This document shows, piece by piece, positions 16,012 to 25,081 of a stretch of DNA of 64,000 bases (positions are counted from its first letter, which is position 1; every line of letters begins with the position of its first letter). Below the pieces are notes generated by a model. It searched no databases. It was not told the DNA's origin and saw nothing but the letters and a program-made list of their open reading frames with translations. The position numbers and the translations under genes are program-made. Location: contig NZ_ANAY01000023.1 of the NCBI RefSeq assembly GCF_000340965.1, positions 1 to 64,000 on the forward strand, given 5' to 3'. The stretch comes from Nocardiopsis kunsanensis DSM 44524. Its GTDB lineage: Bacteria; Actinomycetota; Actinomycetes; Streptosporangiales; Streptosporangiaceae.

Positions 16012-17525
16012 CAGCCGAGCACCGCCTCGATGTAACCGGAGGTGTCCAAGAGGCCCTGGGCCGCTTCGGTGCTCAGAGCCAGCAGGACCTGGGCACCGAG
16101 CCCGATGCACAGGGTCGTCGCGGTCAGGATCAGGCCGGGCACGAGCACCATCGGCCGTACACGGGTAGTGGTCACGGTGGTGGAGCCGTCCGGGTCCGAG
16201 GTTGCTCCGGCGTCCTCGTGCTCGGTCTCACGCGCGGGGTCCTTGCCCCAGAACACGCCGCCCCAGATCTTGAGCATCGACATGAGCGTGATGATGCTGA
16301 CCACGATCATGATCACTGCGGCCGTCCACTGCTGTGCGTCGACCGCACCGATGACCAAGCTCAACTTGGCGACGAAGCCGGAGAAGGGCGGAAGCCCGGC
16401 CAAGGACAGCGCCGCGCCCATGAAGATCAGCCCCAGAAGGGGTTGGCGTTGGGCGATCCCGCCGAGTTCGTTCAGAGCACCGGTTCCGTACGTGTGCTCG
16501 ATGGCGCCCGTGGAGAGGAACAGCGACGCCTTCACGATCATGTGGTGGACGAGGTAGAAGATGCCCGCCATGAGGCCGATCTCGGTGAAGAGCGCGACCC
16601 CGAACAGGATGTAGCCGATCTGGCTGATCATGTGGAAGACCAGGATCGACCGGGTGGTGTCCTCGCCCACCGCGCCCAGGACGCCGATGAGCATCGTGGC
16701 GCTGAAGGCCACCACGCCGATCCACAGGTAGGTGGAGTCGCCGTCGAAGACCAGCGCGTACAGGCGGTAGATCGCGTAGATGGCCACCTTGGTGTGCAGA
16801 CCGGAGAAGAGCGCGGTGACCGCGGGAGAGGCCCGCGGGTAGGTCCGGGCCAGCCACCCGTGTACGGGCACGACGGCCGCCTTGATGCTCAGCGCCAGGA
16901 TCACCACGCCCATACCGACGGCGACCATGGGCGACTCGGAGGCCGCACCGGCCAGTTCGCCCATGTGCACCGTTCCGGCGGTGCCGTAGACCAGCGCGAC
17001 ACCGGCGAGGAAGATCGTCGAGGTCAGCAGGTTGACGGTGACGTAGATCCGCCCTGCCCTGAGGCGCCCGAAGGCACCCATCATCGCCAGCAACCCGTAG
17101 GAGGGCAGCAGCATGACCTCGATGAACACGAAGAGGTTGAAGATGTCCCCGGTGAGCAGCGCACCGGACACACCTGCGTACAGGACCAGTACCAGCGAGG
17201 GGAAGAACGGGCTCCGATCGTCGTGGACCGCCGCGGCGAAGGCCGAGGTCACCAGCACCAGCAGGGAGGTCGTCCACAGCATGAGTGCGGTGAAGGTGTC
17301 GGCGACGAACGGGATGGAGATCCCGTCCGGCCACAGACCGACGTTGTGGGCGAAGATCTGTCCGTCCCGGGTCTGCCAGAGCAGGAAGGAGGAGGCCGCC
17401 AGACCCAGACCGCTGGGCACCATCATCAGGGTGCTGCGGGCCCGCATCGGTGGGGTGAACACGGCCATGAGCCCGGCCACGGCCAGTGGCACCCCCACGA
17501 AAAGGGGCAGGAGCGCGGGGTTCAT
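16011..17525 (-). CDS. mrpD: Mrp antiporter subunit D (operon 2)
   Basis: A 504-residue, 14-helix NuoM-like antiporter subunit. FVFIEVMLLPSYGLLAMM holds the helix 5 Glu; VPVHGWLARTYPRASPAVTALFSGLHTK and YLVHHMIVKASLFLSTGAIE are nearly the same as in copy 1. The greatest divergence is in the N-terminal two helices and the hydrophilic segment near 440-465, which is rich in Glu/Asp/Thr. Overlaps mrpC by 4 bases. Confidence 0.93.
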   Translation of the reverse strand: MNPALLPLFVGVPLAVAGLMAVFTPPMRARSTLMMVPSGLGLAASSFLLWQTRDGQIFAHNVGLWPDGISIPFVADTFTALMLWTTSLLVLVTSAFAAAVHDDRSPFFPSLVLVLYAGVSGALLTGDIFNLFVFIEVMLLPSYGLLAMMGAFGRLRAGRIYVTVNLLTSTIFLAGVALVYGTAGTVHMGELAGAASESPMVAVGMGVVILALSIKAAVVPVHGWLARTYPRASPAVTALFSGLHTKVAIYAIYRLYALVFDGDSTYLWIGVVAFSATMLIGVLGAVGEDTTRSILVFHMISQIGYILFGVALFTEIGLMAGIFYLVHHMIVKASLFLSTGAIEHTYGTGALNELGGIAQRQPLLGLIFMGAALSLAGLPPFSGFVAKLSLVIGAVDAQQWTAAVIMIVVSIITLMSMLKIWGGVFWGKDPARETEHEDAGATSDPDGSTTVTTTRVRPMVLVPGLILTATTLCIGLGAQVLLALSTEAAQGLLDTSGYIEAVLG

Positions 17526-17830
17526 GAGACGTCCTCGGTGTCGTCGTCGCTACCGGAGGCGGCGAGGGTGAGCATGTAGATGACGATGGAGAAGGCGATC
17601 ACGATGGCGGTGAGCACGAACGCCTGCGGCAACGGATCGGCCGCCCAGTCGGGCGGGTTGATGCCGAGCAGGGGTTGATCACGGCGGAAGACACCGCCGG
17701 CCGACATGATCAGCAGGTTCACGGCGTGGCCGACGAGCAGCAGCCCGAGGACGATGCGGACCATGCCGCGCTGGAGCATCAGGTAGACGCCTCCGGCGAC
17801 CATGATGGCGATGGTGACAGCGAGGGTCAT
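17522..17830 (-). CDS. mrpC: Mrp antiporter subunit C (operon 2)
   Basis: A 102-residue, three-helix NuoK-like subunit: MLQRGMVRIVLGLLLVGHAVNLLIMSAGGVF followed by WAADPLPQAFVLTAIVIAFSIVIYML and an acidic DDDTEDVS tail. Equal in length to copy 1. Overlaps mrpA and mrpD by 4 bases each. Confidence 0.92.
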   Translation of the reverse strand: MTLAVTIAIMVAGGVYLMLQRGMVRIVLGLLLVGHAVNLLIMSAGGVFRRDQPLLGINPPDWAADPLPQAFVLTAIVIAFSIVIYMLTLAASGSDDDTEDVS

Positions 17831-20739
17831 CGGGCACCTCCGGTGGTGGTCGTGTCCACGCCGGCGGCCGTGGCTCCACTGCCCTCGGAGGAGGGAGCCG
17901 TCTCGTCCGCGTTCCCGCCCCCGGACGTTCCGGGGGGCGACGGCGGTGGTGCTGCGCGGTCCGTCCCGTCGCCGCTCTCGAGGCCCAACTCGTTCAGGGC
18001 GGCCAACAGCACGCCCACAACGACGAGATAGACCCCGACGTCGAAGATCAGCGCGGTGGTGAAGTGGAAGTACTCCCCGCCGGGCAGCGGGATCTCGGCG
18101 TGCAGAGGCAGGAGGAACGAACCCTCGAGGAAGCCGAGCAGACCCGTTCCCAGGGCGACGAGGACGCCGCTGCCGATGATCGTCGGGTAAGCCAGGCGGA
18201 TACGCGCGGCCGCGTCACTGGACGCGGCGAGATAGGTCAGCGCGAACGCCGACCCCCCGACGAGGCCGCCGATGAAGCCGCCACCGGGCTCGTTGTGTCC
18301 GCGAACCAGGAGGTACAGCGACCAGACGACGAGGATCGGCAGCAGGTACTTGGCGACCGTGCGCATGAGCACGGTGTTCGGTACCGCCTCGAAGACCGGG
18401 TTGGTGACCGGCACGGACGGCTTCCGCGCCTGGTGCACGGGAAGCAGGTCGGTGCTCCTGAGCACCGCGATGATGATGAGCCCGGCCACACCCAGGACGA
18501 CGAGCTCCCCGAGGGTGTCGAAGGCGCGGTAGTCGACGAGGATCGTGTTGACGACGTTGGTGCCGCCGGTGTCCTCCGGCGCATTGTCGAGGAAGTAGCT
18601 CGCGGCCGAGGACAGCTCCCGCCGCCCGGTGAGCGCGAACGCGGCCACACCGGCCACCGAGCCGGCTGCGATCGCGATGACGGCCGTCAGGGCCGACCTC
18701 TTGCGGGTGACCGGATGGAAACGCCGGGGCAGACGCCGCAGCACCAGCACCGCCACGACGACGGTGAGCACCTCGACGAGCAACTGGGTCAGGGCGACGT
18801 CGAACGCACCCAGGAAGAACAGCCACAGAGCCGTGGTGAACCCGGCCACGCCGATCAGGGCGAGAGCGGCCAGGCGGGAGCGGGTGAGCACGGCACCCAG
18901 GACGGCCACCCCCATGAGCCCCACCAGGAGCCAGTCCAGAGGTCGGCTGGTCTGGCCGGCGGGGGCGGGAATGTCGATGCCGAGCCACAGAACCGCCGTG
19001 GCGAGGACGAGGACCACCACGACCGGCGTACCCAGGTGGAAGGCGACCGTGTCGGTGCGGGTCAGGTCGCCGACCCTGCGTCCGGTACTGATCAGCGCGC
19101 TGTGGATCCGCTCGAAGACCGAGGGACCGTCGACCGGGAGCAGCGCCCGACCGGCGTAGGAATCACCGGAGGCGGTGCGCCACACCAGCAGCGCGCCCAG
19201 GCCGATGGCCAGGGCCGACATCGCCAGCTCGGGGTTGAAGCCGTGCCACAGCAGCAGGTGGGCCTCGGCAGCGGTACCGGTGGTGTCCTGTGAGACCCCG
19301 TTGACGAGGGGGTCCAGGACCGGAACGGCCAGTCCCAGGACCAACCCGCCGAGTGCCGAGAGGGAGGCCGGGCCCCAGAAGGCCACGGGGGCCTCGTGCA
19401 CGTCCTCCTGTTCGGCCCGGCGCTTGCCGCGGGGTTCACCGAAGAACGCGCTGTGCACGAAGCGGAAGGAGTAGGCGAAGGTGAACGCGGCCGCGCCCAC
19501 GGCCACCGCCCCGGCGAGCACACCGGCCCAAGGACCGCCCGGAGCACCCAGGAGCCCGGCGAAAAGGTACTCCTTGCTGACGAAGCCCAGCAGCGGCGGG
19601 ATACCCGCCATGGACAGCGAGGCCAGGGTCGCGATCCCCGCGGTGACGGGCATGCGGCGGGCCAGGCCGCCCAGGTCGCGCAGGTCGCGGGTCCCGGCTT
19701 CGTGGTCGACCAGACCGACCACCATGAACAACGCCGACTTGAACAGCGCGTGCGCCACGGTGTGTGCGGCCGCCGCCACCAGGGCCTCCGGGGTCCCGAT
19801 GCCGATCACGGCGATGAGGAAACCGAGCTGGCTGACGGTGGAGTAGGCGGCCAGGCGTTTGAGATCGTGCTGCTGCAGGGCGAAGACCGCGCCGACGACC
19901 GCCGTGATCAGCCCGAAGGCGATGAGCGCGGTGTTCCACACGAGCACCTCGCCGAAGGCGGGTGTGAACCGCATGGCCAGGTAGATGCCGGCCTTGACCA
20001 TCGCCGCGGCGTGCAGGTAGGCGCTGACCGGGGTGCTGGCGGCCATGGCGTCGGGCAGCCAGTAGTGGAACGGGAACTGCGCCGACTTGGTGAAGACCGC
20101 GCCCACGACCAGGAACGCGACCAGTGCGGTGAACGACGTGTCCTGGGTCCAGCTCTGGTCGGCCAGGATCGTGCTGAGCTGTGTGGTGCCTGTGCGGACC
20201 ACCAGCAGCACCACCGCGCCCAGCAGGGCGAGCCCGCCCAGCGCGGTGATGAGGAAGGTGCGGATGGCCGGTCGGCTCGCTCCCGGGCCCGAGAGCCCGA
20301 TGAGGTAGAAGGACGTGATGGTCGTGAGCTCCCAGAACACGTAGAGCAGCACGACGTCGTCGGCCAGCACCAGCCCCGTCATCGCGAACGCGAACAGGGT
20401 CATCAGGAGGTAGAAGCCCAGTCGGCGCCCGGGTGGGAAGTACCGGGTGGAGTAGGCCATGATCAGCGCACCGACACCCGTGACCAGCAGGGTGAACATC
20501 CACCCCAGGGCGTCCATGCGCAGATGGAACTCCACGCCGATCTGCGGCATCCAGGGCACGGAATAGGTCAGGGCCTCACCGGAACCGAGGACCTGGGGTG
20601 CTTGGGCGGCGATCAGAGCGGTCAGTGCGGCCAGCACTGCCGCGGCGAACCAGCCGGTGTTGCGTCCGAGGACGCGTTCCACCAGTGGAATGCTCAGCAC
20701 CGTCACCGCGAGCACCAGGATCGAAGTCAGCAGCAGCAC
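17827..20739 (-). CDS. mrpA: Mrp antiporter subunit A with fused MrpB domain (operon 2)
   Basis: A 970-residue MrpAB fusion. The NuoL-like core again has STRYFPPGRRLGFYLLMT, KSAQFPFHYWLPDAMAASTPVS and LQQHDLKRLAAYSTVSQLGFLIAV; the MrpB part begins near 800 with VAKYLLPILVVWSLYLLVRGH and GGGFIGGLVGGSAFAL. The tail is Pro/Gly/Ser-rich and about 45 residues long. The GTG at 20739 follows an AAAGGACAG Shine-Dalgarno. The blocks 12650-12790 and 20310-20460 are almost base-for-base the same in the two operons, which suggests gene conversion or strong constraint in this helix region. Confidence 0.93.
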   Translation of the reverse strand: MLLLTSILVLAVTVLSIPLVERVLGRNTGWFAAAVLAALTALIAAQAPQVLGSGEALTYSVPWMPQIGVEFHLRMDALGWMFTLLVTGVGALIMAYSTRYFPPGRRLGFYLLMTLFAFAMTGLVLADDVVLLYVFWELTTITSFYLIGLSGPGASRPAIRTFLITALGGLALLGAVVLLVVRTGTTQLSTILADQSWTQDTSFTALVAFLVVGAVFTKSAQFPFHYWLPDAMAASTPVSAYLHAAAMVKAGIYLAMRFTPAFGEVLVWNTALIAFGLITAVVGAVFALQQHDLKRLAAYSTVSQLGFLIAVIGIGTPEALVAAAAHTVAHALFKSALFMVVGLVDHEAGTRDLRDLGGLARRMPVTAGIATLASLSMAGIPPLLGFVSKEYLFAGLLGAPGGPWAGVLAGAVAVGAAAFTFAYSFRFVHSAFFGEPRGKRRAEQEDVHEAPVAFWGPASLSALGGLVLGLAVPVLDPLVNGVSQDTTGTAAEAHLLLWHGFNPELAMSALAIGLGALLVWRTASGDSYAGRALLPVDGPSVFERIHSALISTGRRVGDLTRTDTVAFHLGTPVVVVLVLATAVLWLGIDIPAPAGQTSRPLDWLLVGLMGVAVLGAVLTRSRLAALALIGVAGFTTALWLFFLGAFDVALTQLLVEVLTVVVAVLVLRRLPRRFHPVTRKRSALTAVIAIAAGSVAGVAAFALTGRRELSSAASYFLDNAPEDTGGTNVVNTILVDYRAFDTLGELVVLGVAGLIIIAVLRSTDLLPVHQARKPSVPVTNPVFEAVPNTVLMRTVAKYLLPILVVWSLYLLVRGHNEPGGGFIGGLVGGSAFALTYLAASSDAAARIRLAYPTIIGSGVLVALGTGLLGFLEGSFLLPLHAEIPLPGGEYFHFTTALIFDVGVYLVVVGVLLAALNELGLESGDGTDRAAPPPSPPGTSGGGNADETAPSSEGSGATAAGVDTTTTGGAR

Positions 20740-20902
20740 GCTACTGTCCTTTCACGACTTGTCGCCTCTCCTCCAGTCGACACAGCGATCCCGCGGGCGG
20801 CGGATACGCGTAGGAGCAGGGGAGAGGATCGAGGAGAGCCTGGGATCGCAGAGCCGCAGCGCCACCTGCGCACGGGTGTGCGGTGGCGGGGGCGGCCCTC
20901 GG

Positions 20903-21112
20903 TCAGCGGCGTCCCGGCGGGCACGCGGCGAGTTCGCCGTGCGCGTTGGTGCCCCAAGAGGTGGTGTAGCCGTTGGTGCCGAGCGGTAGGCAATGGCCGA
21001 CCGGGCATTTCTCGGCCTCGGCGAAGCGGCAGCGCCGCGTGGTGTCGGCGGCGCGGGGGGAGCGGGAAGAAGCGGGTACCCGGTGCCTGTCGTGGCTGCG
21101 TGTGGCGACCAT
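20903..21112 (-). CDS. Small Cys-containing hypothetical protein
   Basis: A 69-residue protein starting at an ATG (21112) with a strong GGAGGG four bases upstream. The N-terminal third is basic (Arg/His/Ser-rich); the remainder has four cysteines spaced CRFAEAEKCPVGHCLPLG and a final ACP near the C-terminus, with a Gly/Thr/Asn-rich TNGYTTSWGTNAHGE between them. There is no membrane segment. The Cys pattern could bind a metal or form disulfides. I do not recognise the family. It lies upstream of, and in the same direction as, Mrp operon 2, with about 160 bases between. Confidence 0.5.
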   Translation of the reverse strand: MVATRSHDRHRVPASSRSPRAADTTRRCRFAEAEKCPVGHCLPLGTNGYTTSWGTNAHGELAACPPGRR

Positions 21113-21255
21113 GGTCCCTCCTCTCCCGGGCCGCGTGTACGTCGTCGGAACTCTACCAACCGCTCGAGACCGAACGAAGCGGACATCACGCCTGGTCCGG
21201 GGCGCATGCCCCCAGTGGCCAGAGACCGATCTCCATGGGAAGATCGACGATTGTG

Positions 21256-22137
21256 ATGAGTGAGAGGGTGTCCCGAGGGACGCATATCTACCGCACGCCC
21301 TCCGGCGAGGAGAGGATCCGGGCCTGGTGCGAGGAGCGTCTTGCCACCTGGCCCGAACTCGAACGTCTCCCTGCAGTGGAGACCGCTCTGGGTACCACGC
21401 GTGCTTTCCTTGCTCCCGGCGGTGAGCGCACCCCTGTGGTGATGCTGCCGGGGACCAACTTCAATACCGCCACCAACGTCGACATCCTACGGGTACTGGC
21501 CGCTGACCGGCCGGTCATCAGTGTGGACCCGCCCGGACAGCCGGGGATGAGCGGCCCCATGCGCCCCCGTGGCGACCGGACGGCAGTCTACGGCGCTTGG
21601 TTCGGTGAACTCCTGCCCCAGCTCGTGGCCGAACCGGTGATCGTGCTCGGCCACGCCCTGGGTGCGGCGATGGTTCTGGACTCCGCCCCCTCACCCCTGG
21701 TCTCAGGGCTGATGCTGGTCGACCCGGCCGGGCTCTCGGCCGCAGGCGCCGGGGGCGAACTCATGCGTGCGGTGCTGCCGTGGATGATCGGCCCGCGCGA
21801 CAGCAAGAGCGCCCGCGTGCTCAACCTGCTGCACGGTGAGGACCACCGGATCGACGCCTCCGACCCCATGGCACGCTGGTGGACACTCGTGGGCACCCAC
21901 TGCCGTTACGTGCTGTCCCCGCCGCCCCTGGAGATGGAGTCCCTGCGTCCGTGGCACGACACCCCCACGGTGCTGGCGACCGGATCCGAGGACGTGCTCT
22001 ACTCACCGTCCCGCCTGTACGGCCCCGCTCTGCGCCTGTTGAACGCCGAGGTCGTGGAACTGGAGGGGGCCGGGCACCTGTCCCCCTACGAACAGCCCGA
22101 ACGCATCGCCGAGCTCCTCGGCCGCCTGGACCGGTAA
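21256..22137 (+). CDS. Alpha/beta hydrolase-fold protein lacking the nucleophile
   Basis: A 293-residue alpha/beta-hydrolase-fold protein. The oxyanion strand PVVMLPGTNFN, the strand VISVDPPGQPGMS, the acid loop TGSEDVLY and the final His in GAGHLSPYE are all placed as in the family. The nucleophile elbow, normally G-x-S-x-G, reads G-H-A-L-G, so the catalytic Ser (position about 134) is Ala. Hydrolysis by the usual mechanism is therefore not expected; it may be a binding protein or a decayed enzyme. Start: ATG at 21256 or, seven codons earlier, 21235. It is convergent with the siderophore operon. Confidence 0.78.
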   Translation: MSERVSRGTHIYRTPSGEERIRAWCEERLATWPELERLPAVETALGTTRAFLAPGGERTPVVMLPGTNFNTATNVDILRVLAADRPVISVDPPGQPGMSGPMRPRGDRTAVYGAWFGELLPQLVAEPVIVLGHALGAAMVLDSAPSPLVSGLMLVDPAGLSAAGAGGELMRAVLPWMIGPRDSKSARVLNLLHGEDHRIDASDPMARWWTLVGTHCRYVLSPPPLEMESLRPWHDTPTVLATGSEDVLYSPSRLYGPALRLLNAEVVELEGAGHLSPYEQPERIAELLGRLDR

Positions 22138-22206
22138 CGGTGCTCCGGAGCGCGGGCGTGCCCGGCAGGGGCCCGTGCGACTCGGGTGTGCCCGGCGAGG
22201 GCCTGC

Positions 22207-22962
22207 TCAGTAGTAGACCGCGAGCGGCCCCTTCGGCCCCTCGATGACGGTCACCGGGGTGTCGAACACCCGGGTGAGAACCTCGTCGGTGAGGATCTCG
22301 TCCGGTGTACCGAACTCGACGGCGGCCCCGTCCTTGACCGCACAGATCCGGTCGGCGTAGTGACCGGCGAAGTTGATGTCGTGGAGCACGATCACGATGG
22401 TGCGTTCCAGCTCCTCGGCCGCGCGGCGCAGGTGCTGCATCATCTGCACCGAATGGCGCATGTCGAGGTTGTTGAGCGGTTCGTCCAGCAGGATGTACTC
22501 GGTGTCCTGGGAGAGCACCATCGCGACGTAGGCGCGTTGGCGCTGACCGCCCGAGAGCTGGTCGAGGTAGCGGTCCTCGAGGTCGCCCAGGCCCAGGAAG
22601 TCGATCGCCCGACTGACGACCTCCTCGTCGTCGGCGGTCAACCGGCCCTTGGAGTGGGGGAAGCGCCCGAAGGCGACCAGCTGGCGCACGGTCAGCCTGG
22701 TGACGAAGTGGTTCTCCTGGCGCAGGATCGAGACGATCTTGGCCAGGTCCTTCGAGTCGGTCCGGGCCACGTCGTAACCGGCGATCTCGATCACCCCGGA
22801 GTCGAGGCCCAGGAGCCGGCCCGCCATGGTCAGCAGGGTCGACTTCCCGGCACCGTTCGGGCCCACCAGCGCGGTCACCCCGCCCTTGGGGATCTTCAGG
22901 TCGACGGGGCCGATCACGACGTCGCTGTTGTAGTCCTTGCGCACACCTGTGAGCGTGATCAC
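22207..22962 (-). CDS. Siderophore ABC importer, ATP-binding subunit
   Basis: A 251-residue FecE/YclP-type ATPase. Walker A is GPNGAGKS near 36-43, the Q-loop is in SILRQENHFVTRL, the signature LSGGQRQR, Walker B YILLDEP and the switch His in VLHDINFAGHYADR. The GTG at 22962 overlaps the permease stop (GTGA), so it is translationally coupled. It powers uptake through the two membrane subunits just upstream. The N-terminal QENHF form is typical of catecholate-siderophore systems of the Ycl type. Confidence 0.92.
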   Translation of the reverse strand: MITLTGVRKDYNSDVVIGPVDLKIPKGGVTALVGPNGAGKSTLLTMAGRLLGLDSGVIEIAGYDVARTDSKDLAKIVSILRQENHFVTRLTVRQLVAFGRFPHSKGRLTADDEEVVSRAIDFLGLGDLEDRYLDQLSGGQRQRAYVAMVLSQDTEYILLDEPLNNLDMRHSVQMMQHLRRAAEELERTIVIVLHDINFAGHYADRICAVKDGAAVEFGTPDEILTDEVLTRVFDTPVTVIEGPKGPLAVYY

Positions 22963-24017
22963 AGACGCCCCTTTCTGAGGATGACGATCAGGAACACCAC
23001 GCCGCCGACCATCTCGATGATGATCGAGACCACGCCCTGGGCGTAGAAGATGTTCCGCATGACGAAGTACGCCCCGCTGAGTACGACGAAACAGGTCAGA
23101 GCCGAGAGCGGCAGCACGTACCGGTGGTCGTGGGTGTCGGCGAACTGGTAGGCGAGGGTGGCCACGAGAAAGCCCAGGAAGGTCATCGGTCCGATGAGCG
23201 CTGTCGAGACCGCCATGAGGATCGAGACCAGGAGCAGCACCCTGATGGTCTCGCGGCGGTGGTCCAGCCCCAGGCCTGTACTCGCGTCGCGTCCGAGCGC
23301 GACGATGTTGAGACGCCGGGAACTCGCCAGCAGCAGACCCGAGGCGACCAGACACAGCGGGATCGCGACCGGCAGGTAGGAGGAGTCGGCGTTGGCGATG
23401 TTGCCGAACAGCCGCGCCGCGAGCACGTCGAACTCACTCGGGGTGAGCAGGCGCTGCATGAAGGTGGAGACCGAGGCGAGTCCGCCACCGATGACGATCC
23501 CGATCAGCAGCATGACCTGCAGGTTCGCGTACTTTCCGGACAGGAGCCACCCGTACAGCACCATCGCGAAGCCGACCATGACCACGATCTGGAGGGTGAA
23601 CTGCGGGAGCCCCTGGAGAGCCACGACCCCTGCGGCACCGATGAAGTACACCCCTGCGGTCTGCACCGCGACGTAGAGCGCTTCGAACCCCATGATCGAC
23701 GGGGTGATGATGCGGTTGTTGGTCACGGTCTGAAAGCTCACCGTGGCGATGGACTGGCAGATCGCGACCACGGCCATGACCACCAGGTTCGTGGAGCGCA
23801 TCTCTGCGATGCGCCAGAAACCCTCCGAACCGATCGGCATCGGGTTGTCCCAGGCCAGGAGGCCGAACCCGAAGCCGGCGGCGAGCACGGCCAGGATCCC
23901 GACGACCGTCCAGTAGCGGATGCGGTTGCGCCTGGTGGGCAGGCTGCGGGACGAGCGCACGGGCCGCGTGGCGGTCGGTGTGCTCCGTTGGGAAGAAGAA
24001 GTGGTCGTCTCAGCCAC
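22959..24017 (-). CDS. Siderophore ABC importer, FecCD-type permease 2
   Basis: A 352-residue permease with about nine to ten helices after a Ser/Thr/Arg-rich cytoplasmic N-terminus of 30 residues. Family features are TNNRIITPSIMGFEALYV, GIVIGGGLASVSTFMQRLLTPSEFD, LGRDASTGLGLDHRR and IGPMTFLGFLVATLAYQ (the coupling loop to the ATPase). It overlaps permease 1 by 8 bases and the ATPase by 4. The domain matches the YclO-like FecCD subgroup. Confidence 0.9.
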   Translation of the reverse strand: MAETTTSSSQRSTPTATRPVRSSRSLPTRRNRIRYWTVVGILAVLAAGFGFGLLAWDNPMPIGSEGFWRIAEMRSTNLVVMAVVAICQSIATVSFQTVTNNRIITPSIMGFEALYVAVQTAGVYFIGAAGVVALQGLPQFTLQIVVMVGFAMVLYGWLLSGKYANLQVMLLIGIVIGGGLASVSTFMQRLLTPSEFDVLAARLFGNIANADSSYLPVAIPLCLVASGLLLASSRRLNIVALGRDASTGLGLDHRRETIRVLLLVSILMAVSTALIGPMTFLGFLVATLAYQFADTHDHRYVLPLSALTCFVVLSGAYFVMRNIFYAQGVVSIIIEMVGGVVFLIVILRKGRL

Positions 24018-24996
24018 GGCGGCGCTGCCTCAACAGGAGAAGGACGAATACGACGGCCCCGACGATCCCGAGGACGAGGGACACGGGAACCTCGAAGGGC
24101 ATGATGACGGTCCGGCCGATCAGGTCGCAGACCGTGACGATGCCGACGCCGAGCAGGCACACCCACGGCAGGTTGCTGCGCAGGTCGTCACCGCGGAACA
24201 TCGAGACGACGTTGGGGACGATGAGCCCGAGGAAGGGCAGATTGCCCACGACCACGGTCACCACACCCGTCGCGATCGCGATCAGGCCGGTACCCACCAG
24301 GATGATCCGGTTGTAGTTCAGCCCGACGTTGGTCGAGATCTCCTCACCGAGCCCGGCGACGGTGAACCGGTCGGCGATGAGGAACACCGCGACGGCCACC
24401 AGCGCAACGATCCACAGCATTTCGTACTGGCCCCGCAGTACGGAGGTGAAACTGCCGGCGAACCACACACCGAGGTTCTGCAGCATGTCGGTCTGCAATG
24501 CGACGAAGGTCGAGACCGAGCTGACGACGGCACCCAGCATGATGCCGATGATCGGGACGATGAGCGAGGAGCGCAGGGTGACCCGGCGCAGGAAGAGGAA
24601 GAACACCATCGTGCCGATGAACGCGGCCACGACCGCGCCGACCATGCGGGTGGTGAGGCTCGCCCCGGGGACCAGGAGCATCACAGTGAGCAGCCCGAGG
24701 CCGGCCCATTCGGTGGTTCCGGTGGTCGTCGGCTCGACGAAGCGGTTCTGCGTCAGCAACTGCATCACCAACCCCGACATCGCCATCGCGGCCCCGGCCA
24801 GGACCAGGGCGATGGTGCGCGGGATGCGGGTGATGGCGAACATCTCGTCGCCGTCCTCGGCACCGAAGACGTCGTAGACGCCGACGAACAGGGAGAGCAC
24901 CAGCAGCGCACCCACGACGGCGATGCCGACGAGGAGTTTCCCGTCGAAGAGCCGCCCCTTGTTCCGGGCGCGCGGGGTTCGGGTCACTGCCGCCAT
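24010..24996 (-). CDS. Siderophore ABC importer, FecCD-type permease 1
   Basis: A 328-residue FecCD permease. RIPRTIALVLAGAAMAMSGLVMQLLTQNRFVEPTTTG is the characteristic N-terminal FecCD block; GLGEEISTNVGLNYNRI and LPFLGLIVPNVVSMFRGDD form the coupling region. The start is the ATG at 24996; it follows the binding-protein stop by 85 bases. It probably pairs with permease 2 as a heterodimer. Confidence 0.9.
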   Translation of the reverse strand: MAAVTRTPRARNKGRLFDGKLLVGIAVVGALLVLSLFVGVYDVFGAEDGDEMFAITRIPRTIALVLAGAAMAMSGLVMQLLTQNRFVEPTTTGTTEWAGLGLLTVMLLVPGASLTTRMVGAVVAAFIGTMVFFLFLRRVTLRSSLIVPIIGIMLGAVVSSVSTFVALQTDMLQNLGVWFAGSFTSVLRGQYEMLWIVALVAVAVFLIADRFTVAGLGEEISTNVGLNYNRIILVGTGLIAIATGVVTVVVGNLPFLGLIVPNVVSMFRGDDLRSNLPWVCLLGVGIVTVCDLIGRTVIMPFEVPVSLVLGIVGAVVFVLLLLRQRRRG

Positions 24997-25081
24997 GCCG
25001 GGGCCTCTCGTGCATGCGGGTACGCGCCGACGACGGTGCGGGGACCCCCGTTGTCGGCGCGTGCCTTCCGGTCCAGCGGAA

